From Smittia aterrima (Eukaryota; Arthropoda; Insecta; Diptera; Chironomidae): a stretch of DNA of 64,000 nucleotides. Made by a program: the position numbers and the translations under genes. Below are positions 37,721 to 51,015 of this stretch, one piece after another. The notes under the pieces were generated by a model. It made no database searches. It saw nothing but the letters and a program-made list of their open reading frames with translations, and was not told the origin of the DNA. How positions within the stretch are numbered: the first letter of the stretch is position 1; each line of letters begins with the position of its first letter. Location: the NCBI GenBank assembly GCA_033063855.1, contig CP093831.1, positions 6,696,001 to 6,760,000 on the forward strand. The letters are read 5' to 3'.

Positions 37721-40700
37721 TATTTCACTGCTACGCTGTTTTCTGCGTAATTGCTCAAACGTTGAACCAATAACTGAACACGAATCAATATGAAGCTTTA
37801 TAAAGTGTTGCTTATCAGAATAGAATCCCCTCGGCTCGTTCATCAATCGAAGGAAAGCGATAATTGATAATGAACTTCGCAACTAATAAATTATTTTTTC
37901 GCATTCGTGATAAGAATGAGAATCTCGGAAAGCTTATCAATTCATTGTTAATAACAAACACTTGGTGCACTTCATGAAAATGATTATTATTGTGTTTTAT
38001 TTTTGCTTGCTTATGATTAAATGAATTTAAAAACTTCTTCATTTGCTTTCACTTTAACTTGAAAGCTTTTAAAAGCTTGAGTTCACTGCTTCATTCTCTT
38101 TATCTCATGTGCATTGTAATTGAAACTTTTTTAAATTACGATGAGAGCATTCTTTCGAGCACAACTCAGGAAGAGAAGCAAGGACTCATCGTAATGCAAA
38201 AATATTTTTAAAGGAAGGAGAATCTGCTTTTGTTTTTGCGCGAAAACATTTTCTTGCTTCCATTAATGCAAAAAAATAGTTTATTAAGCCACATCATGCA
38301 CTCACACGGGCTAATGCAGAACAAGTTGAAATATGTTTACGTTCTGTTTTGGGTTAAAAATCATATTCAAATCGTTTTATTATGCAGACGAAGAAGGAAA
38401 GCACTTTTAAATTAATGCTGGTTGGGAAAACTTGCTGATAGTTTCCCGCCAGGCTTCGCTTTTGGTGTGTAATGAAAGTTTATTAAATTAATGTCCATCA
38501 GGAGTCAGGAAGGAAATGAAAGCTCTTAATGCTTAGCTTTATTTCCCATGGAAGCATTTTTTCACTGAGTACACCTTTTCAAGTGCAGAGTTTCAACTTT
38601 GTTCAGTGGAAAACTCGTTCATAAAAATGTTTCATTCAAATGAGAAACTTTCGTTCACTTGCAACATAAACGATTGTGAAATATTCTTTTGTAGTTTTTT
38701 GAACTTTTCATTTCAAATTGACAACAGAAAAAGGCGTGAAAGCCATTTTACGATTATTGTAAGAAACAAAGGATTGCTATTCTGTCTTCTGGCAAAATTG
38801 AGAATGTTTTTCACGAAACATTGAATAACACAAAAAGCGTGACAGGGATTGAAACAAACAATTAAAATTGTAAAATTTAATTAAAACTATTCTTCTTGGC
38901 GAAGCTTTTTGAGTGAAATTTTAAAGTTTGAGTTTAGCCTAAGAGAAGATCTCGTAAATAATTTATTCTTAATGCTCCAACCAATTTTCCATTCCCGTTT
39001 TTTATGTTCAGAATGAAGGAACGTGTGTGCTTTTGTTGATGCTTAATAAAAGTTTAACGAGGAGATTTTCTCGTTTATTCTTCTACACTTTCATACGCTC
39101 TCGCTTCAACCTCGGTGATAAGGAAATAAAGATATAAAATGATGTAACAATTTAATTAAAATATATTGCCTAACATACTTTCATTTCGCAAGGAGCTACG
39201 AGTAGAAAAAAAGAGGAAAATAGATAAAATCTAAGGATAAAGAGAATTTTAATTATTTTTATTTCCACTCGAAATTTATGTTTTCAATTAGAATATTTTA
39301 GAAAAGCTTCGACTCACCTATTGTTCGCGAACAACCATAAATTCCATCGCAAACGTCTGCTCCATGAAAAATAAAAGAACCAACGTTATCGTTTACAATG
39401 AAACGAAGACGATGGTCATAAGGAAAGGAAGAGAAATTCATGACCCACGCAATGATGAGGAAACTTTTGAAAATTACATAAATTCAGGCGGCTTTCATTT
39501 ATAACGAGCTAATGTGAGCTTTCTGACAGCTTTCGTGTTATTGCATCGTTGGAGCTGATGATCATCGTTAATTTTTATGATACCGGGTCTTACCCGATAT
39601 ATTGCTGAATATTCAAGCAAAACCACGATGGCTGAGGTTTCTTGATAAACTTCGCAAATTCTGAGAATATTAAATGTCACCATGAAGACAGCATCGGTGA
39701 TCGACCTTTATCTCCACCTACGCTTTAAAAAAAGAAGTCCCGTGATGAGACAACGATGAAGCCAAATAACATTGTACGAAGAAATTTATGAAATTCTTCT
39801 TTCTCTTTCAGACTCGTTATTAAAATTCAGAGACTGAATAAACGAGCGACTCGATTTTTTTGGGTCTCATGTCACACTCTGGTAATTTTAGTTTTAATTA
39901 GAAATGCTAATTCAAATATAATTAGTACGAAAATTAAAAATGATTATGTTGAAATGTGAATGCATAAATTAGCGAATAAAGAAAGTCTGATTAAAATGTT
40001 TGTCTCTGATGATTAATCTCTGAGTTGCTTGTGGCTTGCTAGATAGAAGTTTTGATCGTTGAATCGTGGATTCTTCTTAACAAGAAAAGTTGAAGGGAAC
40101 GAACGCTTAACGAGCTTCAGGATCAATAACTTGACACGGAATTTACATTTAAGCCCACACCAGAGTTTGAACTCGCGAAACTTTTATAAAAGAAATTACC
40201 ATTTTAAAGTTTTAAAGCCATTTAGGAGCAAGAGAATATCAAGTTGCCTTTTAAGGCAGTGTCAGTCGATGCTCCGCACATAAATTGTGACGAAAAAAAA
40301 TGAAAGTTGTGCAAAATGTTTCATCGCCGGTCGACCCACGCACTTTTTATTTGCAAACGAGATTTTGTATTGAGTCGTTGAGAGCATCGTCGATTGAAAG
40401 GTTTTTTTGCTCTCATAGTTGACGTTAAATGCCATCACAAACAAGCTTCGAGATTTTAATGATAAAATCAACTTCAACGGGAAGGTAAAAATGCTAATAA
40501 CAAGAAATGTCTTCACGGAGTGGTCAATTATCTGATTTATGGAAGCATCTTCGTACACTTTAGCTCTAATAACACTGAGGAGGTAATTGACTTGCTCAGC
40601 AACTTCAGTGCCGTTGTTTTTCAATGATAAAGAATAATGCAAAGTTCTGATTAAGTGTAAGGATAAAATATCCAGAAAATTTAATTGAAATTTAATTGCA

Positions 40701-43700
40701 ATTTTATTTATAAGAAGAAAAGCGTTTTTTAGTGTTCTGGGAAAAGTTCTCAGTGAGGAAGAAAGTTTAATCAATCAACTACATCTTGTATGGTCGCTAT
40801 AAACACTCGACGTGCTTCTCAGACCCTCCCCACTTGTCTTTGAATAGAAACTGGGATTTTTTTCTCATTTACATTTTTAATTACCAAGCTGAAGCAGCGA
40901 AATCTCCCTTATTACTCATAATGACTAAGTATCAAACACAAAGAGCGTGCTGAAGCCTCACGTATGCAAATGATAAAAAGCTTTGAACTCTCGTACATAA
41001 TGTGAAGTGATAGATATCATGTCGAGAGAGCAACGGAACCTACACACAGTCACTTCTGAGGTGATTCAACAGAAAATCATGTGAAACCTTATCCAAGTCT
41101 TAAATGGCACCAGAACTAGTGCACATTCTTTATTACGATGAATTTATCTCGCAAGTTGGTAGCATCAAGCTGAAGCATAATTTCATATAAATTGCCTGTA
41201 ATTACCTCTAGACGAGGAGAACATTATAAAACTGAGAAACCTTTTTTAATGAGCATCGAGGAGGAACACGATAGCGTCTTGGAACCTTTTCTTTCATCTT
41301 CGTCTTATTCTTATCGCGCGTTGTTATAATTATGAAACGAGAGATATTCCAATTTCAACAGCTTGTAGCGGAAAAAAAAAACTTCTTGCGAAACCAGCAA
41401 GTCGAGTGATTAAATGAAACTTAGAGGCTTTCGGATCAAGATTATTGCTTTTGATTTGGGACTAATTGGAAATTACGATAACAAAAATTTGTTTGGAGGA
41501 GAAAAATATTTTCCTGGAAATTCTGGAAGATCTTGAAACCAAACGAAATAAAATTTCAATGATTTCGTAATTTTTTAACAAACTCAAATAGCAAACATCA
41601 ATCGAACTAGCCGAATCGTATTTCAATTGAACAAGCAAAGCTTATCTTGGATCACAAAGTATTTATCGCGTTAGCCGTCATTCGATCTTGTTTCGTTTCC
41701 TTTCAGAAATCCCAAAAAAGTAATTAACAACTCTGCACCAAATATTAAAATTAATTACTTATTTGACGATGCAAAAAAAGCAAACTCGAACAAGCGCGCA
41801 AAGCAGAGAGAGCAACAATTGAACAAACAGCAAATCGTATTATTAAAATGTCTCTTTCGAAATTAATTCTGCCAACATTTGATACATTAGTTCCGTTGGC
41901 TTTCCTGCTTGATTTGATTAATTATGCTCGAATTCAAATAAACGCTTTAGTAACAATTAACTTTTTTTTCTCCATGGAATCAGCTTGATGGTTGGGGAAG
42001 TTAATTCCACTTCCATGATACCATTTATTAAATTGTCTAATGATTAATGAAAACTCTTGCGCATATCAAAATGTGATTCACAAATGAAAAGCGAGGAAAA
42101 GCTCATCAGATTTAATTTTTTCTTTGTTCAAACGCAACTTCATGCTAATTACATTATCGTTGAGAAACACAATTCGAAAACTGCACAAGCAGCCATCGAA
42201 TGGAAAAGAAACAAGGCAAACACATTCATGCTCGGTCAACCACGAAATCGCCTGTTAAACGCATGATGGATTCGTTCATGGGAAATTGCGTGAATGTGAA
42301 GTGATCGGGACGAAGGAAGGTTTGCAAATTTTTCGCGATGTATTTTATAGAACACGAATAAACTTAATTTGTGGGAGAGACAACTTGTTTCAGAATATTC
42401 TTACTTAGCTCATCTTAGTGAGTTAATGAAATCAAAACAGGAACTCAACAATTAATTGTTATTAAAGTTCTGCAACTGGCGATTTATTCTCGTCTTGTTC
42501 GACCTGTTATTACAGCAATGAAAAACTTATTTACCTCGGCAATTAGTCTGTCTAATCAATGAATTGTTCGATGTAGGGAGAAACTTAAGTAACTCTTGCA
42601 AATTGATTTTCAAATGTGTTACAAATGGTTCAGCAATCAAATTACGATTGGGGCGGATGAGTGTAATTACACACGCAAGAAGACAATGATAAATTGTTTG
42701 CTAATTCCTTTCGTGTCAAGTCGCAAACAAAGCTTTTGACGCTCTTCTTCAACTTGATTTCGTGACTCTCAAGAACCATCAATTTTGATTCTTTTTCGCT
42801 TTTTACAATTGGTTTCACTTTAAACTTTCATTCCGCTGCGTCAATCGGCTGCACCTGGCACAATGGAATGCTGTTTTCTCCTCTGCAATTTTTTTTCCTT
42901 TCTCCTTCGCTGCGTAATTCTTTCAAGGCTCCGCGTCGCCGACCAAATGACTTCTCGACCGTTTACAATACCGAGAACACAAAAATGAGGAAACAACCAA
43001 CACTGTCGACAAGTAATTGAATTATTTTAATGATTTGTCAAAGATTGAAGAGGTTGCAGTTGAAAATAACTCGACTGTAAATCAAACTCAACGTTTCCAC
43101 TCTTAAATTATTCAATCTCAAGTTCCCTTCCTCTCTTGTCGTCTTCTAATGCCTAGCATGCCTAACACAAATTCATCAATCTTTATAACGATCACTTTAA
43201 ACTCTTTTGCATTCACAGAAATGTTTGTGCTACTCGTTTACGGCGGCGGCCTTAATGCGGCCAGTCTCTTTTTATAGCTATCGTGGTTTGATTGAATTCT
43301 TTTGTTATCGTGAGTTATACTCACACCATTCGTTAAATTTATAGCTTGGACTTGTTTCTCTGGCTCTTTCGATTAAAGTTTCGCTGTCAGTCAATGAAAA
43401 AGTGAAGTCTTCCTCGCAGGCGTTAACGATTAGTTCGTCAATCAAGTTATGATGCTAAAGCAAAAACTTGTCGTCGATATCAACACGAAAAAAATCTCCG
43501 AAGACACTTAAAGTCACAATTTATTACTTTCACTTCAATAGATAAATTTAAATAATTCGAAAAGTCAATAACAGATTCAAGATACAACTTTAAAATATTC
43601 TTGTGATAGGTTTAATGTTTGCTTAAGTTTTCAATGAAAGTATTTCCGCTTTAAATTGATAGCTTTTGCTAAAACCTGAATCAACATTTGTTAGCAAAGT

Positions 43701-46700
43701 TGAAATAAAATCGAGAATTGAATAAAATATTTTCGAATTTAAAATCTTCAAGCCGAGGATTTCCAAGCGCTTAAGAGTTGATTCATTGCTGAAATCTCCA
43801 TCGCGTAGAATCTCTCGAGTATCCGGTGAATGCGACAACAGCTCTTCGTTAATGCCGATTTCTTGCGCAACATTAATTTCCTGGTTTCCTTTGCAATCTC
43901 CAGAAATGAATGTCATTCCTCAACACTGCCGCTCTTTTTAGCCATTGAAGGAAGCAACACAAAAAAATTGTTTGTAAATATCTTGTCGAGTGCAATATTT
44001 ACAACATCCGATTTTAAGGGAAAATTTATGAACGTCGAGCTGAAGCAAATATTTTCCTTGGCTCATTTTATTCCGAACGATGGGTTTATGTGTGCATACT
44101 TGAAAAGTATGAGGAGAAAAATCGATAATGCAAAGAAATGTGCAAGAGCGAGAGAATCAAAGCGTGTTCCCCATTTTTTGCCTTTGCCACTTAATTTTTT
44201 TTTCGGGAAATTACATTCGCATGCAATGAATCGTTCACATTTCATGTGAAAAATTTTCATGAGCTCGTTGAAATATTTATTGCAGCAACAAGTCTCAATA
44301 TTAACATACGTTAGTAACTCATTTTATGTCTTTTTTCCTTCCTTTCGATCAATCATGGCGTGCAACGGACGAAGAGATCATCGCAGCCTTCCCTTCGCTG
44401 AATATGAAAAACCTTCAGTGGCTGCCTTGTTATGGAAGAGATTTTTACATTGTCGAGTGGATTGGAAAAATAAATTTAGTAAATTCACCGTGTCGAGGAC
44501 GATAAAAAATATCTAGGATCATGTTGAGTCTGCAGAGATCATTAAATCAAATGAAAAATGTATGAAATGTAGTAGAAAAATATAATTGGTTCCCTCGCGA
44601 TTGCTTTTCTACGCTGATAAAGCCGCGCTCTAGTGCATTGAAGCATCAACTCTATTACACACTGAACGAGGGGAATAAAGCGCTTAAAAACCTCTTTTTG
44701 CACTCTAAAACTCAAACTTTCCGCAACTTGAAGTTCTGACGAGCAGGAAATATTTGTCAAACTCAAACATCGTAATCCCCTCGACTCTCAGCCGGTGTGC
44801 TGTGATGAAGGATCATCTCATGTGGAACACTCAAAGAGATATGGGATGGTAGAACAAGCACATGAAAAATTTATATGGGTGCTGCCTCACAACACTTTGT
44901 GTAATTATGACGAGTGTAAAAGGAGACAGAGAGCTTTGGGGACATCGCCACGATTATATTTCCGCTGCTTCCTCTCACTCGTGAGTTCAACTAAAATTCA
45001 ATCTGTTTTTGTGATGATGTTCATCAGCAACAAAACAACAAGTGTTATCGAGAATTTCATTACATTAAGCAATGAATGGATAATCAAGTGATGAAGAGCT
45101 GAGAGTTGAAGCCAGAGTCAGCCAATTATGAATTGTAGACTAAACGTCATGAGCGGCATCAAGTTCATCATCATAATCCAATTATAATGACGTGAAAATA
45201 TGTCGCTTCTTGTGTAGGTTTGCGATTTCTAACGAGAAGTGGAATGGCAATTTTGAAAACAATTTATTGTAGCAGACAAGTTTCATTTTTTTTATAGAAA
45301 TAAGAACTTCTCACGAGTTTAATTTTTAAAACTCGGTCACTAATCATCTGCGAATATCAGACAGTAAACTTTTATTGAGTACAAAAATTACTTGAAATTT
45401 TTAAATATGAAAATGTATTTCTACTGAAAAGATTTTTTTATTCCACAAAATTAATCCCATCGTGAGTCGCGCTTCTTTAACAGAAAGATAATTTTTTTCA
45501 TCGCGAGAGATTTCTCGCTACGTGTTTAAGTTGACAAATGCAATTTCGTTTTAAATTTTGCGCTGTAATTGCTTCACTTCAAACCAAGCTCTTCAGATGA
45601 GTTGGGACTTGCTTTCATCGCATTGAACAATAAACTTTTTTTCAGATAGTTGCACGGAGACGGCAACGATGTCATTTGTTAAAAATGAATTGTAACACAA
45701 ATGGTCTTCTAATGAGTTTCAATTGTACAGAATAAACTCCGCAGCTAGTAATTATTTATCCCTTTGACTTTCGAGCGCTCTGTGATTTCTCGCTAAATGC
45801 TACTGAATCCTAGTTAATTAAAACGCAAGAACTTTTATGTTAATCATTATTGAAATCCTTCACGAGAAAGGAATCCCGCGCAGATTGCAAAAAAAGGACA
45901 CATGCGGTTCATGAAATGAATATTTTATCCTGTTGTGGGCCTTTTGTCGCCATGAAAGGCGAATAATTTCCTGAATAATCAGTTGACTTCAATTTTCTAA
46001 AGAAGGCTTTTTAAAGAGCTCGTGAATGTGAGCGAACGCTCTCGTCTAATGTTTTATTCAAAAGGATTCAAAGTGAGGGAGAAAAAGCGGCCAGGGCAAG
46101 AGAGATTACAGAAATTTGCTTCCTTTTGAAAGACGATAAAAATAAGAAAATATTTTGAACGTCGACAAATTCTCTGCCTTCAGTTTATGTGAATTCGAAT
46201 TTTAATGAGTTTCAAGTTGTAAGCGAAGTCGTGCTGAGTGAAATTAATCGAAGTTCAAAAGAGTCTCGTTTGGCGATAAGTCCTCAACAAAACAGAAATT
46301 CCATCGAAATTTTACGATAAAGAGAAAAGTGTGGAATAAACTGACGATAGTTTATGACATTTGCTAACTTCACCTGGTGCTCTACAAGCTAGGAAAGTAG
46401 CCTTGAATGTCCTACGCGAGAAACAAATGTTAAACGACTCACATGCTGCAGTAGCTGAAAACTTAGCTCGTGAGAAGGAAAACGACATTTACGACCAATA
46501 AATTAACTCGCAATTGCTCATAAATCATACGACACAACATCGTAATTGCAATTACCATGCAAAAATTAAATGTTTATGGTGAATCGGCCGAGCATTAATT
46601 ATTTTCAACTACTTAGACTTCTTTTTGTTTCCATTTTCTTTAGAAAGCAGCATTTATGCAAATTATTTGCCTTTTGTTCTAGTTTGGTTCCCGAAACAAA

Positions 46701-49448
46701 CGAAGCATTGGCCTGGGTCAATAATTCGAGTGATAAGATAACAAAATGTTTGGTCTTGTTGAGTCAGCATTTCTCCTTTAATTTCATTTCAGGGGTTCCG
46801 TTCGTTAGTTGAGTGTATTTCAAATTCGATTGAGAAACGACTTCATTACGAAATCTAATCTCGGCAGACACTAAATTTATGAACGCCTCCTCTCGACTTT
46901 TCCCGTCTCAAGCTTTATCTCGATTCGAAATGAAAGAAATCCCAGCTGCGTAGATTGCCATGCTTGCTCTTCGGTAAAGGCCCGAGAATGTGTCGCATAT
47001 GGAGTTGTAATAAATAAAATATCGGGTCAATTCACATAAATTAGACCAGAAAGACTCATTTGATAAAATTTAACTTCATTTGGAGAGAAGCGACAAGATA
47101 TTCGACAAGAGTCTTGTGTTGTTAGTTGATACGATGTTGTCGGAGGGTGTCGAGGCAGCAGTTTGTAGACTAAGTTTATTCGAAAAGTTTCCTGCTCTAG
47201 TCATCGTTCACAAAACTTTGACGACGACATGAACAACTTCTTTCCTTCTGTAAACGAAAACCAAATCTTAAATTCTCTCTTGACGACGCTTAGCATTTCC
47301 CTCAATTGCAGACGTAGATCAAACCAATTTAGATTTCTCGTGTCACCCTTGTTCAATTAGAACGATAAGACACCGAGCGCTCAACTTTGAATCCCTCTCG
47401 TACACACGAGTGACTGTAGAAGGACTTCATAAAACCGAAATGAGAAAATTTTACTCAACAAGAAAGATGATAAAATGTTGAGAAGGAAATTATAAAAGAG
47501 ACACCCACACACATCCTCACACATGTCGTCTCCTTCAGTCTTCTTATCAATAAAATATAATCGACGTCAGACAAGCAGAATAATAATAAGTGAGTTGAGA
47601 ATAAACTAGTGTCGCGTAGACGTTCGAAGTTTCCCTTCGTCGCTTTCCTTCTCCTTCCCCCACTCACGCTTTAGCTTCAACCTTACTCTCTATCGAAATG
47701 TTTCCTTGCTGCTGAATTTTCACCATTGTAAAATCAATTCGAACATTTTATGGCAACCATCAATTCTTATTATTTTTATGTGTTCTCGTGAGGAAGAAAT
47801 AACAGAAATGTCAAGAATTATTCGATGACATGTAATGGAAGAGAGAAAACAGAGAAATAATCTAGTTTCGTGTCATTACTTTACATCTTTTTGAGCGGAG
47901 GGAAAAGACGGGAAAATTGGAAAACATGTTTATGTGTAGAATCGATTTAAGTGGAGGGAGAGAAACCGTCGTCCATTGAGTAACGTGAGCTATTGTAATC
48001 GACATTTACTTCCCTCCCAACTAGCAATTGGGGCATAAATTTAACTTCACGCAGTTCATTGACATAACAACTCGAAAACCTTTTTACATGAAATGTTTAT
48101 ATATCTTCGCTCCGAGATTTTGAAGAAGTTAAGTTTTCCCCGAGGGGTGCCGTAGGAAGAACCACAAAATGTGTTTAGTGTTTTAGATAAATCGCCTCGG
48201 AACGGAAATAATTTTTATGCGTTTCATCCATGAAGCATAAATAAACAATTCCTTCAGTTGATGCTGCAGCTACTGCGGATGGAAAATATTCACGGGAGGG
48301 ACGCGGGAAAATCATTTCCAATTCTCGCTTGTCAACGGCGGCGTAATTCCTTTACGTTCGCTTCTCCCCAAACGATGATCGTAAATTTATATCAATGATT
48401 AATTGTTATTAATGACGGTGTCTAAAGGAAATTATTTATTTCGGCTTATCCTGTTTGGCTGGGAGCGAGGAGACGAGAACGTACAGGGCGGCAAGCAATT
48501 TACATTTTATAATTAAAAGGAGTTTAATACTCGCGCCTATGATTTAAGAATCATGGCACCTTTCGACCTACTTGGAACTTGAACGACAATGTGTGTGCTC
48601 GTTTTTACATTTCCGTCTCCCACTTCGATTTGTTTCCTTGCCATTTACGAAGAACAATGTTGAGTTTAAAACATAAAATCGTTCGAGAAAAAATTAAATT
48701 TTCCAATGCTTCTCGCTAGTTTTTCTTTGTTTGCATTTCTACTGATTCATTCTAATATTTTCTAATGGCACTCGTTCATGCAAAACTTCGCTGGACTGAG
48801 CTTCGCCAGAAGTTAAAGGTGAAAGGGAAATATTATTTACAGCGCTCAAGCTGAAAGCTTCAATGGAATGTTATTTGAATCAACAGGAATCTAATTTTTT
48901 TTTTCGTTGAAACATTTTTAGTTTATCAAAGGTGTTTATTTAATTTCTCATGCAAGTCTCATGGACTGCCCTACTTTTAATTTCTCTGCTGGGAAAATTC
49001 TGACATTCTTACGCAAAAGAATTTGCTGTTGTCAAAAGAAGAACCATGGGAACAGCATTCTTTTGCTCTGTCGGACTATTAAATTCCCAAAAATATTTTT
49101 ACTTCTATTCAGAAAACTCTTCGGTCGAGGCCGAGTCCAATCGAAATGCCACTGAGCTGATGAAATTCATGTTACGTAGTAATTCCATTCATGGCCCGTA
49201 AATCTGCTTTTCCCACTGTCAAGTTCAGTCACAAACAGCCTTCAGACAATTGGACAAGAGTCGATGTGATACAATTTTCAGATTTTCTCGTATAACAGAG
49301 TAATCAGAGTAAAACAATTATTTAAATGATGTGAATTCGCTCATGCTTTTGTTTTCATTAGTTCGTAATGTTTTGCTCTGGTTTTTTGGGTTTTTCTCTC
49401 TCTCCCGCTGTCCCGACGTAGCTTATAATTACGATTTAGTTGGGATTC
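37721..49448. other. Gene-poor AT-rich stretch right of the array
   Basis: No gene is recognisable. The longest open frame (40262-40774, -) has no ATG until two thirds of the way in. A 97-codon ATG-started frame at 43623-43916 (-) has a fairly protein-like charged composition but no domain or gene context. A GC-rich patch with two GCGGCC copies stands out near 43246-43260. Confidence 0.5.
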
Positions 49449-51015
49449 AGTTTTGTTGGGTGTTGAAGTGGAGAACAAAGTCTTGCGGGCAGAACAGAGG
49501 AGCGAGAGAGAGAGAGCGATTAAGTGTGTGTAATTAAAAGTGCGATTAGGGTGAAACAGAAAGGTCGTAGCAAAAAAGGGTTTGCGGTTGATTCTATCCT
49601 GTCTGATCATTTAATGGAATGTCAATGTTTCAGTTCATTACACTTCAAGCGTGTCGAACTTGCAATAAAGTCGCCGGCGTCGATTAACACGTTTAACAAC
49701 CTGCCATTTGCAGTTTGCATAAAATATCTCAAGGAAAGATTAAATGTCTTAATACCATTTCGATAGTATCTTGTGCAATAACCTTTTTAATATCATTCTA
49801 TCGACAAATATATCTCTCTCTCCGCATAAGAGTTTTCCGAGTTTTCTACATTTTCTACAATGAAACGATTCACTCTCTGAATCTCTCGCATCGAAAAGAA
49901 ACAACAGTTGTAAGAAAACGTAAACAAAATCTTGCAGCGGCGACCTCAAGTTCGTTTACGATGTCGTGAGAAGGAAGAATCGACGACAGTGTTTGTGTTC
50001 GGCAGCGACACGCGCCGTTTCGGCTTTTTGAGCTTCGGATCTCGATATTTCTCATTCTCTCTTTACTCTCAACAGCCTTTGGCCTTGCATAAAAAATTTA
50101 AAGAAGTCCTATGTTCAGTCGTGTTTTATGTGTTGAAGTGCAACGATCGGTCGTTCGTTTCTTTTACTAAATAAATGTTTAAGCTAAACTGAGAGAAAAA
50201 AATTCGGTCGAAGAGGAGTTTAAAAGAGGATCAGACATTAATTAGTGCGCTGTCAATTAAATATTCATTCCAATTGATGAAAACGTCGCGTATGTGTTTA
50301 TTAATAAAAAGTAATCTCACTAATTGAAAGCATAAACAATTTCATTCCCCAACTTGGTGGAAAGCGCTTTAATTTCGTGTAATTGAGCTGAGTTTAAGTC
50401 GAGCCCGAGAACGATGCGGAGGAAAATAAACAGAATAATGCCGAAAAAGACAAATTAAATTCTCCCCCCGAAAAAAATCGATTTACGATTTGGAAAAAGC
50501 AGCAGAAGCAGCAGAAAAAAGAATATTTCCGCTCTCCGACGAGTGTGAGTTGGTGTTGGTGGAAAAACATTAAAGTTTTCCTCGTTGCCTGCCGGAAAAA
50601 AGAGGAAAATTCTTCCTTTCCTAAATCGACAACAGCAGGAAAAATCTCTAAGCTAGTGTTGTTGAATGAACCAAAAATTTTATGTGAAAAGTTCCCTCGA
50701 CGAATTTTAAAAACAAAAGTTTTCGCTATGAAAATGTCGAGTGCGGAAAGAGTGCAGTAAACAGATGATTGTGCAATTGAAATCTAATTTCCCATAGTGC
50801 AAATATTGTAAGAAAATTATTTTGTTGTCAACTGAAAGTGACACGTGAATTTGTGAAGGAATAAAATATTGTTCGTAATTTGAAGACATTAGACAACTTT
50901 CGATTGTGGAGAAAGAATTTTTCGAGCCCTACGCCGCCTATCAAACTTAATTGGAGGGAAAAAGGAATAATCAAGCCAAGACATTTTCTCGTCGAGAAAA
51001 TAAACAGATGAAAAG
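49449..51015 (+). other. Candidate long 5' untranslated exon (+ strand)
   Basis: Read on +, an initiator-like TCAGTT (49447-49452) is followed by GA-repeat, GTG-rich and A-rich leader-like sequence. It runs to a donor AAAAG|GTAAATAG, last exon base 51015. The final bases hold ATGAAAAG, so a start codon could lie only two codons before the splice site. No long open frame runs through the block. If real, the gene extends right with a first intron reaching beyond the window. Texture and short motifs are the only support. Confidence 0.2.

Noticed and set aside
40262..40774. 170-codon open frame on -
   Set aside because: It is the longest frame in the right flank, but the only possible early start is TTG and the first ATG comes near codon 114. 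No domain, promoter or poly(A) context.
43623..43916. 97-codon ATG-started frame on - with charged, protein-like composition
   Set aside because: Frames of this length are expected a couple of times by chance in 64 kb of this base composition. There is a stop two codons upstream and no splice or domain evidence.
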